Part shown: positions 27,072-36,772 of the stretch, piece by piece
Layout: every line of letters starts with the position of its first letter
How positions within the stretch are numbered: the stretch's first letter is position 1
Assembly (NCBI GenBank): GCA_963848675.1
Contig: CAWKEY010000030.1
Coordinates: forward strand, 62,001-126,000
Origin: CAWKEY01 sp963848675
Lineage (GTDB): Bacteria > Pseudomonadota > Gammaproteobacteria > Methylococcales > Methylomonadaceae
DNA length: 64,000 nucleotides
Direction of reading: 5' to 3'
The notes under the pieces: model-generated
What the model saw: the letters and a program-made list of their open reading frames with translations, nothing else
Told to the model about the DNA's origin: nothing
The model's database searches: none
Position numbers and translations under genes: made by a program

Positions 27072-27531
27072 CCAATTGCCCTTAAAAGATATCCATATTC
27101 CGGAGTCTGTCAGTTGGTGGCCGCCCGCTATCGGCTGGTGGTTTCTGGCTATAGTGATTCCGTTACTGCTTGTATTTTTTATCTGGTTATATAAACGCCT
27201 GACCCGCAAAACCGCGCTTAAAACTGCAAAAAAACATCTGACCGCGATCAAACAGGACACCAGCAAAGAGGCCAGTCATAAACTCGCCGAGCTTTCCGTG
27301 CTGATCAGGCGTGTGGCGATTAGCGTTGCTCCCAGAGAGCTGGCTGCGGGTTTAACAGGGCGAGAATGGCTGGCGTATCTGGATCAATCGGTAAAAGGCT
27401 CGCCATTCAGTACAGGCGCCGGTCAACTGCTGGCGAACGCACCCTATCGAAAATCTGCCGTTAGCGAAGCAGAAATGCTGTCCTTAATCAATCTGTGTGA
27501 AGACTGGCTTAAAGCCCAGGCAAAAAAATGA
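27061..27531 (+). CDS. DUF4381-domain membrane protein
   Basis: A 156-residue protein with one membrane helix (GWWFLAIVIPLLLVFFIWLY region) preceded by PESVSWWPPAIG, the pattern of DUF4381. A cytoplasmic C-terminal region includes GREWLAYLD. It is found between DUF58 and VWA genes in MoxR operons. It overlaps neighbours on both sides, which supports co-translation. Confidence 0.88.
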   Translation: MQDSQLPLKDIHIPESVSWWPPAIGWWFLAIVIPLLLVFFIWLYKRLTRKTALKTAKKHLTAIKQDTSKEASHKLAELSVLIRRVAISVAPRELAAGLTGREWLAYLDQSVKGSPFSTGAGQLLANAPYRKSAVSEAEMLSLINLCEDWLKAQAKK

Positions 27532-28505
27532 TGCATTTCGAATGGCCCTGGATGCTCCTGGCCTTGCCGCTGCCTTTAATCATGCGCTGGCTGCTTCCCG
27601 CTGCTCAGCCGGTTGAACAGGCCGCTTTAAAAGTTCCGTTTCTGGAAGATTTTTCCGAAGGCGAAACCCGGGCCGTTGGCACATCCGGACAATGGCCGTT
27701 ATTGCTGGCGGCTATCGCCTGGTTATTGCTGGTCATTGCCTGCACCCGCCCGCAATGGCTCGGCGAGCCGATCGAGTACGCGGTGAGCGGCCGGGATTTA
27801 ATGCTGGCGGTGGATTTATCCGGCAGTATGGAGGCGCAGGATTTTGCCATTAACAAACAAATGGTTGATCGGCTGACTGCGATCAAATGGGTGGCTGCCG
27901 ATTTTATAAGCCGGCGCGTAGGTGACCGGTTGGGATTAATCCTGTTTGGCACCCAAGCCTATCTGCAAACGCCGCTCACTTTTGACCGGAAAACCGTGAC
28001 AACTTTATTAAATGAAGCCGTCATCGGTCTTGCCGGCGACAATACGGCGATAGGAGATGCCATCGGCCTGGGTGTCAAACGTCTTAAAGATCAACAGGTC
28101 AATAGCCGGGTGTTAATATTGTTGACCGATGGCGCCAATACCGCAGGCGAAGTGTCGCCGTTAAAAGCCGCCGAATTGGCCGCTGAACACCAGTTAAAAA
28201 TTTATACCATTGGCATAGGCGCCGATGAAATGCTTGTGCGCAGCTTTTTTGGCGCGCGCAAAGTAAACCCCTCACAGGATCTTGATGAGGCTACTCTAAC
28301 TGCTATAGCCGAGAAAACCGGCGGCGTGTATTTTCGTGCCAGAAATACCGATGAGCTGGATAAAATCTACCGTTTACTCGATCAACTGGAGCCGGTTGAA
28401 AAAGATAAACAATATTTCTGGCCCAGATCCGAACTGTACTATTGGCCATTGTCCGCGGCATTGCTGCTGTCGGCTGTGATTGCGCTGTCGCGGGTGAGGT
28501 GGTGA
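27528..28505 (+). CDS. VWA-domain membrane protein (BatA-like)
   Basis: A 325-residue protein with an N-terminal membrane segment pair, a VWA domain with an intact metal site (DLSGSMEAQD; LLTDGANT) and a C-terminal membrane helix. This is the BatA arrangement. Bat proteins are associated with aerotolerance and envelope stress in other bacteria, though the exact role is unclear. Its stop overlaps the next start (TGATG). Confidence 0.9.
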   Translation: MMHFEWPWMLLALPLPLIMRWLLPAAQPVEQAALKVPFLEDFSEGETRAVGTSGQWPLLLAAIAWLLLVIACTRPQWLGEPIEYAVSGRDLMLAVDLSGSMEAQDFAINKQMVDRLTAIKWVAADFISRRVGDRLGLILFGTQAYLQTPLTFDRKTVTTLLNEAVIGLAGDNTAIGDAIGLGVKRLKDQQVNSRVLILLTDGANTAGEVSPLKAAELAAEHQLKIYTIGIGADEMLVRSFFGARKVNPSQDLDEATLTAIAEKTGGVYFRARNTDELDKIYRLLDQLEPVEKDKQYFWPRSELYYWPLSAALLLSAVIALSRVRW

Positions 28506-30274
28506 TGAATCTGGCTGAATTTCATTTTATCCGGCCCTACTGGCTGCTGGCTTTTATACCCCATGTTGTCATTCTGATTTTAATCTGGCGCAACAAGCTA
28601 CGCTATGGCAACTGGTCAGCGGTATGCGATGCCGCTTTATTACCTTTCCTACTGCAGGAAAAAGCTCTTGGTCAAAGCCGCTGGCCATTCACCGCAGTGG
28701 CGCTTGCCGGCGTGCTGGTGATTATTGCGCTGGCAGGCCCGGCCTGGCATAGGCTGCCAGCACCGGTCTTTCGTAACGACCAGGCGCTGGTGATTGCGCT
28801 GGATCTTTCAGGTTCAATGGATGCCGCCGACATCAAGCCCAGCCGCCTGATACGCGCGCGCTATAAAATTGCCGATATTCTAAAGCGCCGGAAAGATGGC
28901 CAGACCGCCTTGCTGGTCTATGCCGGCGATGCCTTCACGGTAACGCCGCTGACCGATGATACTGAAACCATAGCCAGTCAACTGGAAGCCTTGAACACCG
29001 ATATCATGCCCAGCCAAGGCAGTGATGCGGCGCGTGTGCTGGAAAAGGCAGTGGAACTATTCAAGCAGGCAGGCATGCAGAAAGGCCAGATATGGCTGGT
29101 GACCGACGGCGTTGATGTCGACAACACCTTGCCCACAGTTAAAGCCTTAGGCAATTATTCGCTATCGATATTGGGTGTAGGCACGGCCGAAGGCGCGCCG
29201 ATCGCGCTGCCGGAGGGCGGTTTTCTGAAAGACGAGCAGGGCACGATTATCATTCCCAAATTAAACAGCGCCGGTTTGATCAAACTGGCGCAGGCAGGCC
29301 ACGGTGTTTATCAAGCCCTGACGGCCGATGATAGTGATATTGAAAGTTTGCTGGCCACGCTGGATAAACCGGTGGCGCAACAGGGAGCCGGGAAAGAGTC
29401 GCTGTTGTTGGAGCAGTGGCAGGAAACCGGCCCCTGGCTGCTGTTGCTGGTGTTACCGCTGGCGGCAGTGCTGTTTAGAAAAGGTCTGTTAGGCCTTGCT
29501 TTCTTGCTGTTATTGCCGCTGCCTAAAAACAGCTATGCTTTTGAATGGCAGGATTTATGGCGCACCAAAGATCAGCAGGCGCAGCAGGCTTTTCAAAACG
29601 GGCAGTTTGGGCAGGCGGCCACATTATTTGAAAATCCGGACTGGAAAGCGGCCGCGCATTATAAGGCTGGCGAATATGAGCAGGCATTACAAAATCTTAA
29701 CTCCCCCCAGACCGCCAACAGTTTTTACAATCAGGGCAATGCCCTGGCGCAAACGGGCAAGCTGGAAGAGGCCTTAAAGACCTACGCACAGGCCTTGAAA
29801 ATGAATCCAGATGATGCCGATGCCAAGTTCAACAAAGAACTGGTGGAAAAAGAACTGGAAAAGCTAAAAAAGCAACAACAGCAGCAGCAAGGCGGCGATC
29901 AACAGCGGTCCAAGGATGATGCTCAGCAGAACCAGGGTGACCAAGCCCAGCAGTCCGGCGATCAGGATAAGTCTGACGCGGATTCCGGGCAGCACACATC
30001 AGAAAAACAGCAGCCGGAGCAAAACCAGCAACACTCAGGCCAGCAAAACGATGCTGCCGAAACCGGCCAGGAGGCTCAGCAAGAACAAGGCAAGGAACAA
30101 CCAGCACAACAGGCTACGGAATCTTCGCCTGAACAGCACGATGAAAGCGAGCAGGCCAATGAACAATGGCTCAAGCGTATCCCCGATGATCCGGCAGGTC
30201 TGTTAAAGCGCAAATTCAAATATCAGTATGGTCAGCGTGATCATCCCTCAAAGGGAAATGCTCAAACCTGGTAG
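28505..30274 (+). CDS. VWA-TPR membrane protein (BatB-BatC fusion)
   Basis: A 589-residue fusion. Two membrane helices flank a VWA domain with the metal site DLSGSMDAAD, as in BatB. Another helix follows, then a TPR region (ANSFYNQGNALAQTGKLEEALK) as in BatC. The tail is about 110 residues of glutamine-, glutamate- and aspartate-rich low complexity, then a basic end. The frame is open from 28442 but the ATG at 28505 overlaps the previous stop. Confidence 0.9.
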   Translation: MNLAEFHFIRPYWLLAFIPHVVILILIWRNKLRYGNWSAVCDAALLPFLLQEKALGQSRWPFTAVALAGVLVIIALAGPAWHRLPAPVFRNDQALVIALDLSGSMDAADIKPSRLIRARYKIADILKRRKDGQTALLVYAGDAFTVTPLTDDTETIASQLEALNTDIMPSQGSDAARVLEKAVELFKQAGMQKGQIWLVTDGVDVDNTLPTVKALGNYSLSILGVGTAEGAPIALPEGGFLKDEQGTIIIPKLNSAGLIKLAQAGHGVYQALTADDSDIESLLATLDKPVAQQGAGKESLLLEQWQETGPWLLLLVLPLAAVLFRKGLLGLAFLLLLPLPKNSYAFEWQDLWRTKDQQAQQAFQNGQFGQAATLFENPDWKAAAHYKAGEYEQALQNLNSPQTANSFYNQGNALAQTGKLEEALKTYAQALKMNPDDADAKFNKELVEKELEKLKKQQQQQQGGDQQRSKDDAQQNQGDQAQQSGDQDKSDADSGQHTSEKQQPEQNQQHSGQQNDAAETGQEAQQEQGKEQPAQQATESSPEQHDESEQANEQWLKRIPDDPAGLLKRKFKYQYGQRDHPSKGNAQTW

Positions 30275-30342
30275 ACAGCCAGCCTAAGCCTTCCCAGGCT
30301 CAAGCAACTTTTCACTCGCCAATGTTACATGATGATGCACAC

Positions 30343-32058
30343 ATGAAAATGCCAACAATTTCAACAATCAGCCTGCTTTTTATGCTGTTGATGCTTCAGC
30401 CGCTATATGCGGCACAAATTCAGGTCTCGGTTGATCGCAATCCGGTCAGTCTGAACGAATCCTTCCAGATTACCTTTAAGGCCACTGAAGCGCCCAGTGA
30501 TGATCCTGATTTCAGCCCCTTACAACAAGACTTTGACATACTCAGTAAGAGCCAAAACAGCAAATCATCGTGGATAAACGGAAAATCAAGTAAAACCTTG
30601 CTATGGATTGTGAATGTCATGGCCAAACAAACCGGCAACCTGATTATTCCGGCCATTACGTTCGGTGATGACAGTAGTCAGCCGATACCCGTGCAGGTGA
30701 TAGAGGCCACCGGCGATAAAGCCGGTCAGACTGATACCGATGTATTTTTAGAGGTTGAGGCGAACCCGGAAAGCCCCTATGTACAAGCGCAGGTTATTTA
30801 CACACTGCGCTTGTACCGGCGGGTTGAAATCGCGCAGGCAAGTTTGACCGAGCCGGAATTGCCCGATGCGGTGATCGAAAAACTGGGCGAGGACAATAAT
30901 TTTAACACCCAGATTAATGGCGTGGATTACTGGGTCACAGAACGCAAATATGCGATTTTTCCGCAAAAAAGCGGCCAAATGGAGATAAAACCGCTGCAAT
31001 TAACGGCGCAGGTCGTTACCAGTAACCGTCCCAGCTTTAGCGGTTTTTTTAATCCGCAAATGACCCAAACCCAGCGGGTCACCTCCCAACCGGTGACTCT
31101 GGATGTAAAACCGGTGCCGGTGTCTTTTAGCGGACGGCATTGGCTGGCAGCGGAACAGTTATATTTGAAAGAAGAATGGTCAGGCGACCCCCAGCAAATG
31201 AAGGTTGGAGAACCTTTAACCCGCACGCTGACGCTGCTGGCAAATGGGTCGACGGTCAGTCAGCTGCCGGAATTGAATACGGCAAAACCGGCTGTGAGTG
31301 GAGCCCAAGGGACCGATGCCCAGTTGAAAAGCTATCCTGATCAACCCGTGTTGCAAGAGCAAAAAAAAACCGATGGCATCATTGCCTTCCGGGAAGAAAA
31401 AATCGCCCTGATTCCATCAAAAGCGAGTAGTTACACATTACCCGCCATCGAAGTACCCTGGTTTAATACCAAAACCCAAAAAATGGAAATTGCCAAAATC
31501 CCTGAAACCATCCTGACAGCTTTGGAAGTGGGAGGCGCTCAGCAGGCACCGCAAATACCGGCAACCCCGCCCGCAGCGCAGGCAGCCAAAATTCACACAA
31601 AGCCGCTTGTTCAGACGCAGCAAAGTACTATCTGGTTATGGGTTTCCGTGTTTTTAGCCTTGGGGTGGCTGGCGACGCTGGTTTATTTATTCAGTAAACG
31701 CGCGCCCAAACAGCCGGTCATTGATGACAGCGCTGAGCGAATCCGCCTTGAAGACTGCGTTAAAAGTTTAAAAAAGGCCTGTCATACCAATGATCCGTTT
31801 GCTGCCAAAGAGGCCCTGCTGGCCTGGGCCCGCCAAAAGGGAACTGGCGAGGCGAATCTAATCAGTCTGGGGGCTATAGCCGCGCAAAGTGACGCCAGAT
31901 TGAGAGATGAAATTCTGCTGTTGAATCAGGTGCTGTATGGCAAGGATGCCGATCAGTGGCAGGGCAAAAAACTGTTTCAGGCCTTTGCCGAAAACAAAGC
32001 CAGAAAGACAGTAGTGGTTGTCGATGATGATGGTTTGGAGCCGCTGTATCGACAGTAA
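30343..32058 (+). CDS. BatD-like oxygen-tolerance protein
   Basis: About 571 residues with a signal peptide (cleavage near LYAA-QIQ), beta-rich periplasmic domains, a single membrane helix near residue 445 (STIWLWVSVFLALGWLATL region) and a cytoplasmic end. This is the BatD layout. The frame begins at 30322; the ATG at 30343 places the signal peptide correctly. It ends the MoxR/Bat operon and converges with nudE, with no gap. Confidence 0.85.
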   Translation: MKMPTISTISLLFMLLMLQPLYAAQIQVSVDRNPVSLNESFQITFKATEAPSDDPDFSPLQQDFDILSKSQNSKSSWINGKSSKTLLWIVNVMAKQTGNLIIPAITFGDDSSQPIPVQVIEATGDKAGQTDTDVFLEVEANPESPYVQAQVIYTLRLYRRVEIAQASLTEPELPDAVIEKLGEDNNFNTQINGVDYWVTERKYAIFPQKSGQMEIKPLQLTAQVVTSNRPSFSGFFNPQMTQTQRVTSQPVTLDVKPVPVSFSGRHWLAAEQLYLKEEWSGDPQQMKVGEPLTRTLTLLANGSTVSQLPELNTAKPAVSGAQGTDAQLKSYPDQPVLQEQKKTDGIIAFREEKIALIPSKASSYTLPAIEVPWFNTKTQKMEIAKIPETILTALEVGGAQQAPQIPATPPAAQAAKIHTKPLVQTQQSTIWLWVSVFLALGWLATLVYLFSKRAPKQPVIDDSAERIRLEDCVKSLKKACHTNDPFAAKEALLAWARQKGTGEANLISLGAIAAQSDARLRDEILLLNQVLYGKDADQWQGKKLFQAFAENKARKTVVVVDDDGLEPLYRQ

Positions 32059-32607
32059 CTATTGACCCTTAAAATACTCCAGCGTCATAAACAGGGCCGC
32101 AATGGAGCGCGCTTCAGTACATTCGCCGGTGGCCAACAGGGCATTGATGTTGTTCAATTTCCAGGGTACGACTTCGAGTTCCTCCGGCTCATCGCCGGGT
32201 AATTTTTCGGCATACAAGTTCTGTGCAATGATAATCTCGGTCATGTGTTCAAGATAAGATGGCGCGAGGGAAAAAGAGCTTAAGTGATGCAGGCTTCTGG
32301 CGCCAAAGCCAATTTCCTCCTTGAGCTCGCGGTTGGCCGCTTCCAGGAAAGCTTCGCCATCATCGATCTTGCCTTTGGGTAAACCCAGCTCATAACGATG
32401 CACGCCGGCCGAATACTCTCTGATCAATAGCACCGTTTCGCTATCGAGCATGGGCACAATTAGCACCGCACCTCCGGGATTGCTGCGAGCCAGGCGCTCG
32501 TAATTGCGCAGGGCACCGTTGCTGAACTGCAGATCCAGTGATTCAATCCGGAACAGGCGGCTTTTGGCGATGACCTTTTTGTTGAGAATGATTGGTTTTT
32601 CAAGCAT
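32059..32607 (-). CDS. nudE: ADP compounds hydrolase NudE
   Basis: A 182-residue Nudix hydrolase. The Nudix box is in GLPKGKIDDGEAF...RELKEEIGFG (G-x5-E-x7-RELKEEIG). NudE cleaves ADP-ribose, NADH and Ap3A-type compounds. The sequence after the box (ARSLHHLSSFSLAPSYLEH) and its divergent pairing with the YrfG-type phosphatase match NudE. It is convergent with the Bat operon. Confidence 0.9.
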   Translation of the reverse strand: MLEKPIILNKKVIAKSRLFRIESLDLQFSNGALRNYERLARSNPGGAVLIVPMLDSETVLLIREYSAGVHRYELGLPKGKIDDGEAFLEAANRELKEEIGFGARSLHHLSSFSLAPSYLEHMTEIIIAQNLYAEKLPGDEPEELEVVPWKLNNINALLATGECTEARSIAALFMTLEYFKGQ

Positions 32608-32648
32608 GTTGACGACCTCTACCGGTAATTCAAATATAACGCACTCTT

Positions 32649-33305
32649 ATGATTCATTGGAACAAAATTGACACTGTCTTGCTGGATATGGATGGCACCT
32701 TGCTGGATTTGAACTTTGACAATCATTTCTGGAAAGAATTTGTGCCGCTTAAATTCGCCCAAAACCAGGGCTTATCGCTGGCACAGGCCAAGGAGCAATT
32801 GGCGCCGCAGTTTAAAAGCATGGAAGGCAAGCTGGAATGGTATTGTCTGGACTACTGGAGTGAGGTGTTGGCGTTGGATATTGCCGGTTTAAAAGCGGAA
32901 ATATCGGGGCTGATAGCCGTGTTGCCGCACGTAAGCGAATTTCTGGAAAAAATCCATCAGTCCCATCACAAGGTTTTATTAGTCACCAATGCGCATCGTC
33001 ACAGCCTCGGACTTAAAATGGAAAAAACCTGTCTGCAGCGTTTTTTCGACGGCATTGTCTGCTCTCATGATTTTGGCTTTCCCAAGGAGCATGCTGAATT
33101 TTGGCGGCTATTAGAGCAGCAGCATGCCTTTGAGAAGCAAAAGACCCTGTTGGTTGATGACAGCCTGGCCGTGTTGAATTCTGCCAGGCAGTTTGGCATA
33201 AACCATTTGATTGCGGTCAGTCGTCCTGATACTCAGCTGCCCAAAAAAGACATCAGCCATTATCCGGCTATTGAGGATTTTCGCGAGCTAATGGCGGGGC
33301 TTTAG
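32649..33305 (+). CDS. yrfG: HAD-family nucleotidase (GMP/IMP nucleotidase YrfG-like)
   Basis: A 218-residue HAD hydrolase with motif I DMDGTLLDL, motif II VTNAH and motif IV LLVDDSLAV. It matches YrfG, a GMP/IMP 5'-nucleotidase, and sits divergently beside nudE as in Escherichia coli. Its 3' end overlaps the convergent end of rhlB by 38 bases. Confidence 0.85.
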   Translation: MIHWNKIDTVLLDMDGTLLDLNFDNHFWKEFVPLKFAQNQGLSLAQAKEQLAPQFKSMEGKLEWYCLDYWSEVLALDIAGLKAEISGLIAVLPHVSEFLEKIHQSHHKVLLVTNAHRHSLGLKMEKTCLQRFFDGIVCSHDFGFPKEHAEFWRLLEQQHAFEKQKTLLVDDSLAVLNSARQFGINHLIAVSRPDTQLPKKDISHYPAIEDFRELMAGL

Positions 33306-34548
33306 ACTGGCGGCTTCGGTTCTGGAGCGGGCGTTTGCCTGAAAAGTCTTTTGGGGGGCGTGGCCGTTTTGGCGGAATGATGGCTTCTGCCAGAAGATCC
33401 GCAGTTATAGCCCTTACAGGAATCTTTTGGCCAATAAAGTCTTCAATGTCCGGCATTGAATACGCATATTCTTCACATATAAAACTGATTGCCTCGCCGC
33501 TGGCGCCAAAGCGCGCGGTGCGGCCAATTCTATGCACATAATCTTCCGCATCCTGGGGCAGATCATAATTGATAATATGAGAAACATCGGCGATATGCAG
33601 GCCGCGGGCGGCGACATCGGTGGCAATCAATAGCGTGATTCTGTTTTCCTGAAAATCAGCTAACAGCCGCTGGCGTTTTTCTTGTGGCACATCGCCACTT
33701 AGCGCCGCGGTTTTGAAGCCGTTGGCGTTGAGCGTGTCCTCCAGTTGTTCGGCACAGCGTTTGGTGTTTACAAAGACAATGCTGCGTTGCGGCTGGTAGC
33801 GGTTAAGGATGCCCAGCAATAACGGAATTTTTTGTTCATTGGCGGGACAGAATGCGCTTTGTTGTATGGCTTTCGAGGTCACTTCTTCCGTTTCAATACG
33901 AATCAACACCGGATTATTCATGTGCTCATAAGCCAGCTCAGTCACTTTGTAAGACAGCGTGGCTGAAAACAGCATGTTCAAGCGCTTATCCGGCGATGGC
34001 ATACGGCGCAACAAATAACGGATGTCTTTTATAAAGCCCAAATCAAACATGCGGTCGGCTTCATCCAATACGGAGACCTGAACATTGTCGAGCGTGAAGG
34101 CATTCTGCCGGTAAAAATCGATGATGCGGCCAGGTGTACCGATGATGATATCGACGTTGGATTTTATTTTGTCCAGTTGTTTTTGATAATCGGTGCCGCC
34201 GTATATCAGCGCAAATTTGAGATTAAGATGCTTGCTGAGCAACAGCGCATCTTTATGAATCTGTATCGCTAATTCCCGCGTTGGCGCAAGAATGATTGCT
34301 CTTGGGTTTTTGATTTGCTCGCTTTCATCATTGAGCAGATGCTGGAAAGTGGCCAGCAAAAAGGCAGCGGTTTTACCTGTCCCTGTTTGTGCCTGGCCGG
34401 CAATATCCTTGTCCCTCAACAGCAGCGGCAGGGCTTTATCCTGAATCGGCGTACACTGGGTAAAGCCGGCATCGTTCAAGCTGCTCAGGATAACATCAGA
34501 GAGTTCCAGGTTGCCAAAGCGGGTTTCGGTTAAATGAGTTTCTTTCAT
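33268..34548 (-). CDS. rhlB: DEAD-box RNA helicase RhlB
   Basis: A 426-residue RNA helicase with the Q motif, AQTGTGKT (motif I), PTRELAIQ, TPGRIID, DEAD (VLDEADRM), SAT and HRIGRTAR (motif VI). It has the RhlB-type N-terminus and a basic C-terminal tail (PKRPRPPKDFSGKRPL). RhlB unwinds RNA in the degradosome. It is divergent from trxA-rho, as in E. coli, which supports the RhlB name over RhlE. Confidence 0.9.
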   Translation of the reverse strand: MKETHLTETRFGNLELSDVILSSLNDAGFTQCTPIQDKALPLLLRDKDIAGQAQTGTGKTAAFLLATFQHLLNDESEQIKNPRAIILAPTRELAIQIHKDALLLSKHLNLKFALIYGGTDYQKQLDKIKSNVDIIIGTPGRIIDFYRQNAFTLDNVQVSVLDEADRMFDLGFIKDIRYLLRRMPSPDKRLNMLFSATLSYKVTELAYEHMNNPVLIRIETEEVTSKAIQQSAFCPANEQKIPLLLGILNRYQPQRSIVFVNTKRCAEQLEDTLNANGFKTAALSGDVPQEKRQRLLADFQENRITLLIATDVAARGLHIADVSHIINYDLPQDAEDYVHRIGRTARFGASGEAISFICEEYAYSMPDIEDFIGQKIPVRAITADLLAEAIIPPKRPRPPKDFSGKRPLQNRSRQSKAPPLARENPQ

Positions 34549-34647
34549 GCGCTATAGCATAACGTAAAAACCAAATCGGTTGAAATTGATTGACAAAATA
34601 TCGGTATCCCTCCTATAGTTTTATTTTTTGAATTTTGGAGAAATAGT

Positions 34648-34974
34648 GTGAGCGACTCTGTCCTTCATGTAAATGATAGTGAATTTACCGAAACTGTTAT
34701 TAAAGCTGATGGTCCCGTGCTGGTTGACTATTGGGCTGAATGGTGTGGCCCTTGCAAAATGATTGCACCGGTTCTGGATGAGATCGCAAAAGACTATGCC
34801 GGCAAGCTGACCGTAGTCAAGCTGAACATAGACGAAAACCCACAAACCCCGCAACACTATGGTGTGCGCGGCATCCCGACACTGATGCTGTTTAAGGGCG
34901 GCGAAGTGGAAGCGACCAAAGTGGGCGCATTGTCAAAATCACAACTCGCTGATTTCATAGATAACAATATCTAA
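34648..34974 (+). CDS. trxA: Thioredoxin 1
   Basis: A 108-residue thioredoxin with the active site WCGPCK (Cys33, Cys36) and the cis-proline region RGIPTLMLF. It is the general cytoplasmic protein disulfide reductant. It starts at a GTG preceded by GGAG. Position between rhlB and rho is the conserved gammaproteobacterial order. Confidence 0.96.
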   Translation: MSDSVLHVNDSEFTETVIKADGPVLVDYWAEWCGPCKMIAPVLDEIAKDYAGKLTVVKLNIDENPQTPQHYGVRGIPTLMLFKGGEVEATKVGALSKSQLADFIDNNI

Positions 34975-34992
34975 ACGCCTGTCTCCCTGCCC

Positions 34993-35020
34993 GGCCTGTC
35001 ATAAATAATTATGACGGGCC
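34993..35020 (+). terminator. Hairpin between trxA and rho
   Basis: A 12-base stem with one mismatch (GGCCTGTCATAA/TTATGACGGGCC) directly after trxA, without a T-run. A TATAAT box at 35034-35039 follows and could serve a rho promoter in the leader. Confidence 0.5.
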
Positions 35021-35161
35021 AGGTTACCTGAGGTATAATCGCCTTACGCCAAATCAGGCGTCACTCAAGCATACCGTCCGATAGACTACATCCCTATATT
35101 CTGAATCCTACCTGGTCCTTACGGTGCCTTGCCGTAATACTTTCCTTCGAGTTGTCTTTTT

Positions 35162-36418
35162 ATGAATCTTACCGAGTTAAAACTTAAACAAATCAGTGAA
35201 GTTATTGAAATAGCCGAGTCCCTGGGACTTGAAAATGTCGCCAGAGCCCGCAAACAGGATCTGATTTTTGCGATTCTGAAAAAGCAGGCAAAAGTTGGCG
35301 AAGACATTTATGGCGACGGCGTTTTAGAAATTTTACAGGATGGTTTTGGTTTTTTACGAACTCCCGGCTGTTCCTATTTGGCAGGTCCCGATGATATTTA
35401 TGTGTCGCCCAGCCAAATCAGGCGCTTCAATTTAAAAACCGGCGATACCATAAGTGGCAAGATAAGGCCCCCAAAAGACAATGAACGCTATTTTGCCATG
35501 CTCAAGGTTGAGCAGATCAATTTTGAAGCCCCCGAAAATACCAAAAATAAAATCCACTTCTCAAACCTGACTCCCTTATTTGCCAAACAGCGATTTGTTC
35601 TGGAGCAGGGCAACGGCACCAGCGAAGATTTAACCGGCCGAATGATTGATTTAATCGCCCCTATCGGCAAAGGCCAGCGTGGTCTGATTGTATCACCGCC
35701 GAAAGCCGGTAAAACCATGATATTGCAAAGCCTGGCGCAAGCAATCGCTGACAAAAATCCAGAGTGTTTCCTGATCGTGTTGCTCATTGACGAACGTCCT
35801 GAAGAGGTTACCGAAATGCAGCGCTGCGTGCGCGGCGAAGTTATTTCCAGTACTTTTGATGAACCGCCCACCCGTCATGTACAGGTTGCGGAAATGGTGA
35901 TCGAAAAAGCACGCCGTCTGGTTGAGCATAAACACGACGTAGTCATTTTGTTAGACTCCATTACCCGTTTGGCTAGAGCGTACAACACGGTTGTGCCTTC
36001 TTCCGGCAAGATATTGACTGGTGGTGTCGATGCTAATGCGCTGGAAAAGCCTAAACGTTTCTTTGGCGCGGCGCGGAATATCGAGGAAGGCGGCAGTTTG
36101 ACCATCATCGCAACCGCGCTGGTCGATACCGGTTCCAGAATGGACGAGGTTATCTATGAGGAATTTAAAGGTACCGGCAATATGGAGCTGCATCTGGACC
36201 GGAAAATTGCCGAAAAGCGTATTTACCCTGCTATTAATATCAACCGTTCGGGTACACGCCGTGAAGAATACCTGGTCGACCCCGATTCCCTGCAAAAAAC
36301 CTGGATTTTACGCAAAATTCTGCAACCCATGGATGAAACGGCGGCATCTGAATTCCTGATAGGTAAATTAAAAGACTTTAAAACCAATGCAGAATTTTTT
36401 GAATCGATGAAGCGGTAA
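35162..36418 (+). CDS. rho: Transcription termination factor Rho
   Basis: A 418-residue hexameric RNA helicase. It has an N-terminal RNA-binding domain (GDGVLEILQDGFGFLR), Walker A PPKAGKT, Walker B VVILLDSITR and the Q-loop and R-loop regions typical of Rho (TGGVDANALEKPKRFFGAARNIEEGGS region). Length matches the E. coli enzyme. The 187-base leader with a hairpin may allow autoregulation. Confidence 0.97.
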   Translation: MNLTELKLKQISEVIEIAESLGLENVARARKQDLIFAILKKQAKVGEDIYGDGVLEILQDGFGFLRTPGCSYLAGPDDIYVSPSQIRRFNLKTGDTISGKIRPPKDNERYFAMLKVEQINFEAPENTKNKIHFSNLTPLFAKQRFVLEQGNGTSEDLTGRMIDLIAPIGKGQRGLIVSPPKAGKTMILQSLAQAIADKNPECFLIVLLIDERPEEVTEMQRCVRGEVISSTFDEPPTRHVQVAEMVIEKARRLVEHKHDVVILLDSITRLARAYNTVVPSSGKILTGGVDANALEKPKRFFGAARNIEEGGSLTIIATALVDTGSRMDEVIYEEFKGTGNMELHLDRKIAEKRIYPAININRSGTRREEYLVDPDSLQKTWILRKILQPMDETAASEFLIGKLKDFKTNAEFFESMKR

Positions 36419-36419
36419 T

Positions 36420-36463
36420 CAAAAAAAACATGCATTGCATGGGCGACGCTTTTGGTCGCCCAT
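36420..36463 (-). terminator. Terminator between rho and yggX (good in minus direction)
   Basis: The ATGGGCGAC/GTCGCCCAT stem (36439-36463) is followed in the minus direction by a small palindrome and an eight-T run (36421-36428). It should end the mutY-yggX transcript and could also act on rho. Confidence 0.65.
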
Positions 36464-36499
36464 AGATTTGCCACTATCGGCTCGTTTCAGGTGTCATGC

Positions 36500-36772
36500 T
36501 CAGGGCTTTGGCGGCACATAGCCTTCCGGCATGTCGGTGTTGCCTTCAAACAGAAATTTTCTGCGTTCCTCCTCTAAGAAGGCTTTGGCTTTCGGGTCAA
36601 AACTGGCCAGCTTATACTCATTAATCAGCATGGTCTGCTTGCCCAGCCATTCCTTCCAGGCTTGTTTGGATATCTTTTCAAAGATTTCTTGTCCTTTGGG
36701 GCCTGGAAACGGCGGTGTATCCAGACCCTCAGTTTCCATACCCAATTTTACGCATTTCACCATTCTAGTCAT
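36500..36772 (-). CDS. yggX: Fe(II)-trafficking/oxidative damage protection protein YggX
   Basis: A 90-residue protein with the YggX signature: MVKCVKLG, PPFPGPKGQEIFEKISKQAW in part, and EGYVPP at the C-terminus. The conserved cysteine of the N-terminal CV(K)L region is present. It protects iron-sulfur proteins against oxidative damage. It overlaps mutY by four bases, as a typical mutY-yggX operon. Confidence 0.95.
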   Translation of the reverse strand: MTRMVKCVKLGMETEGLDTPPFPGPKGQEIFEKISKQAWKEWLGKQTMLINEYKLASFDPKAKAFLEEERRKFLFEGNTDMPEGYVPPKP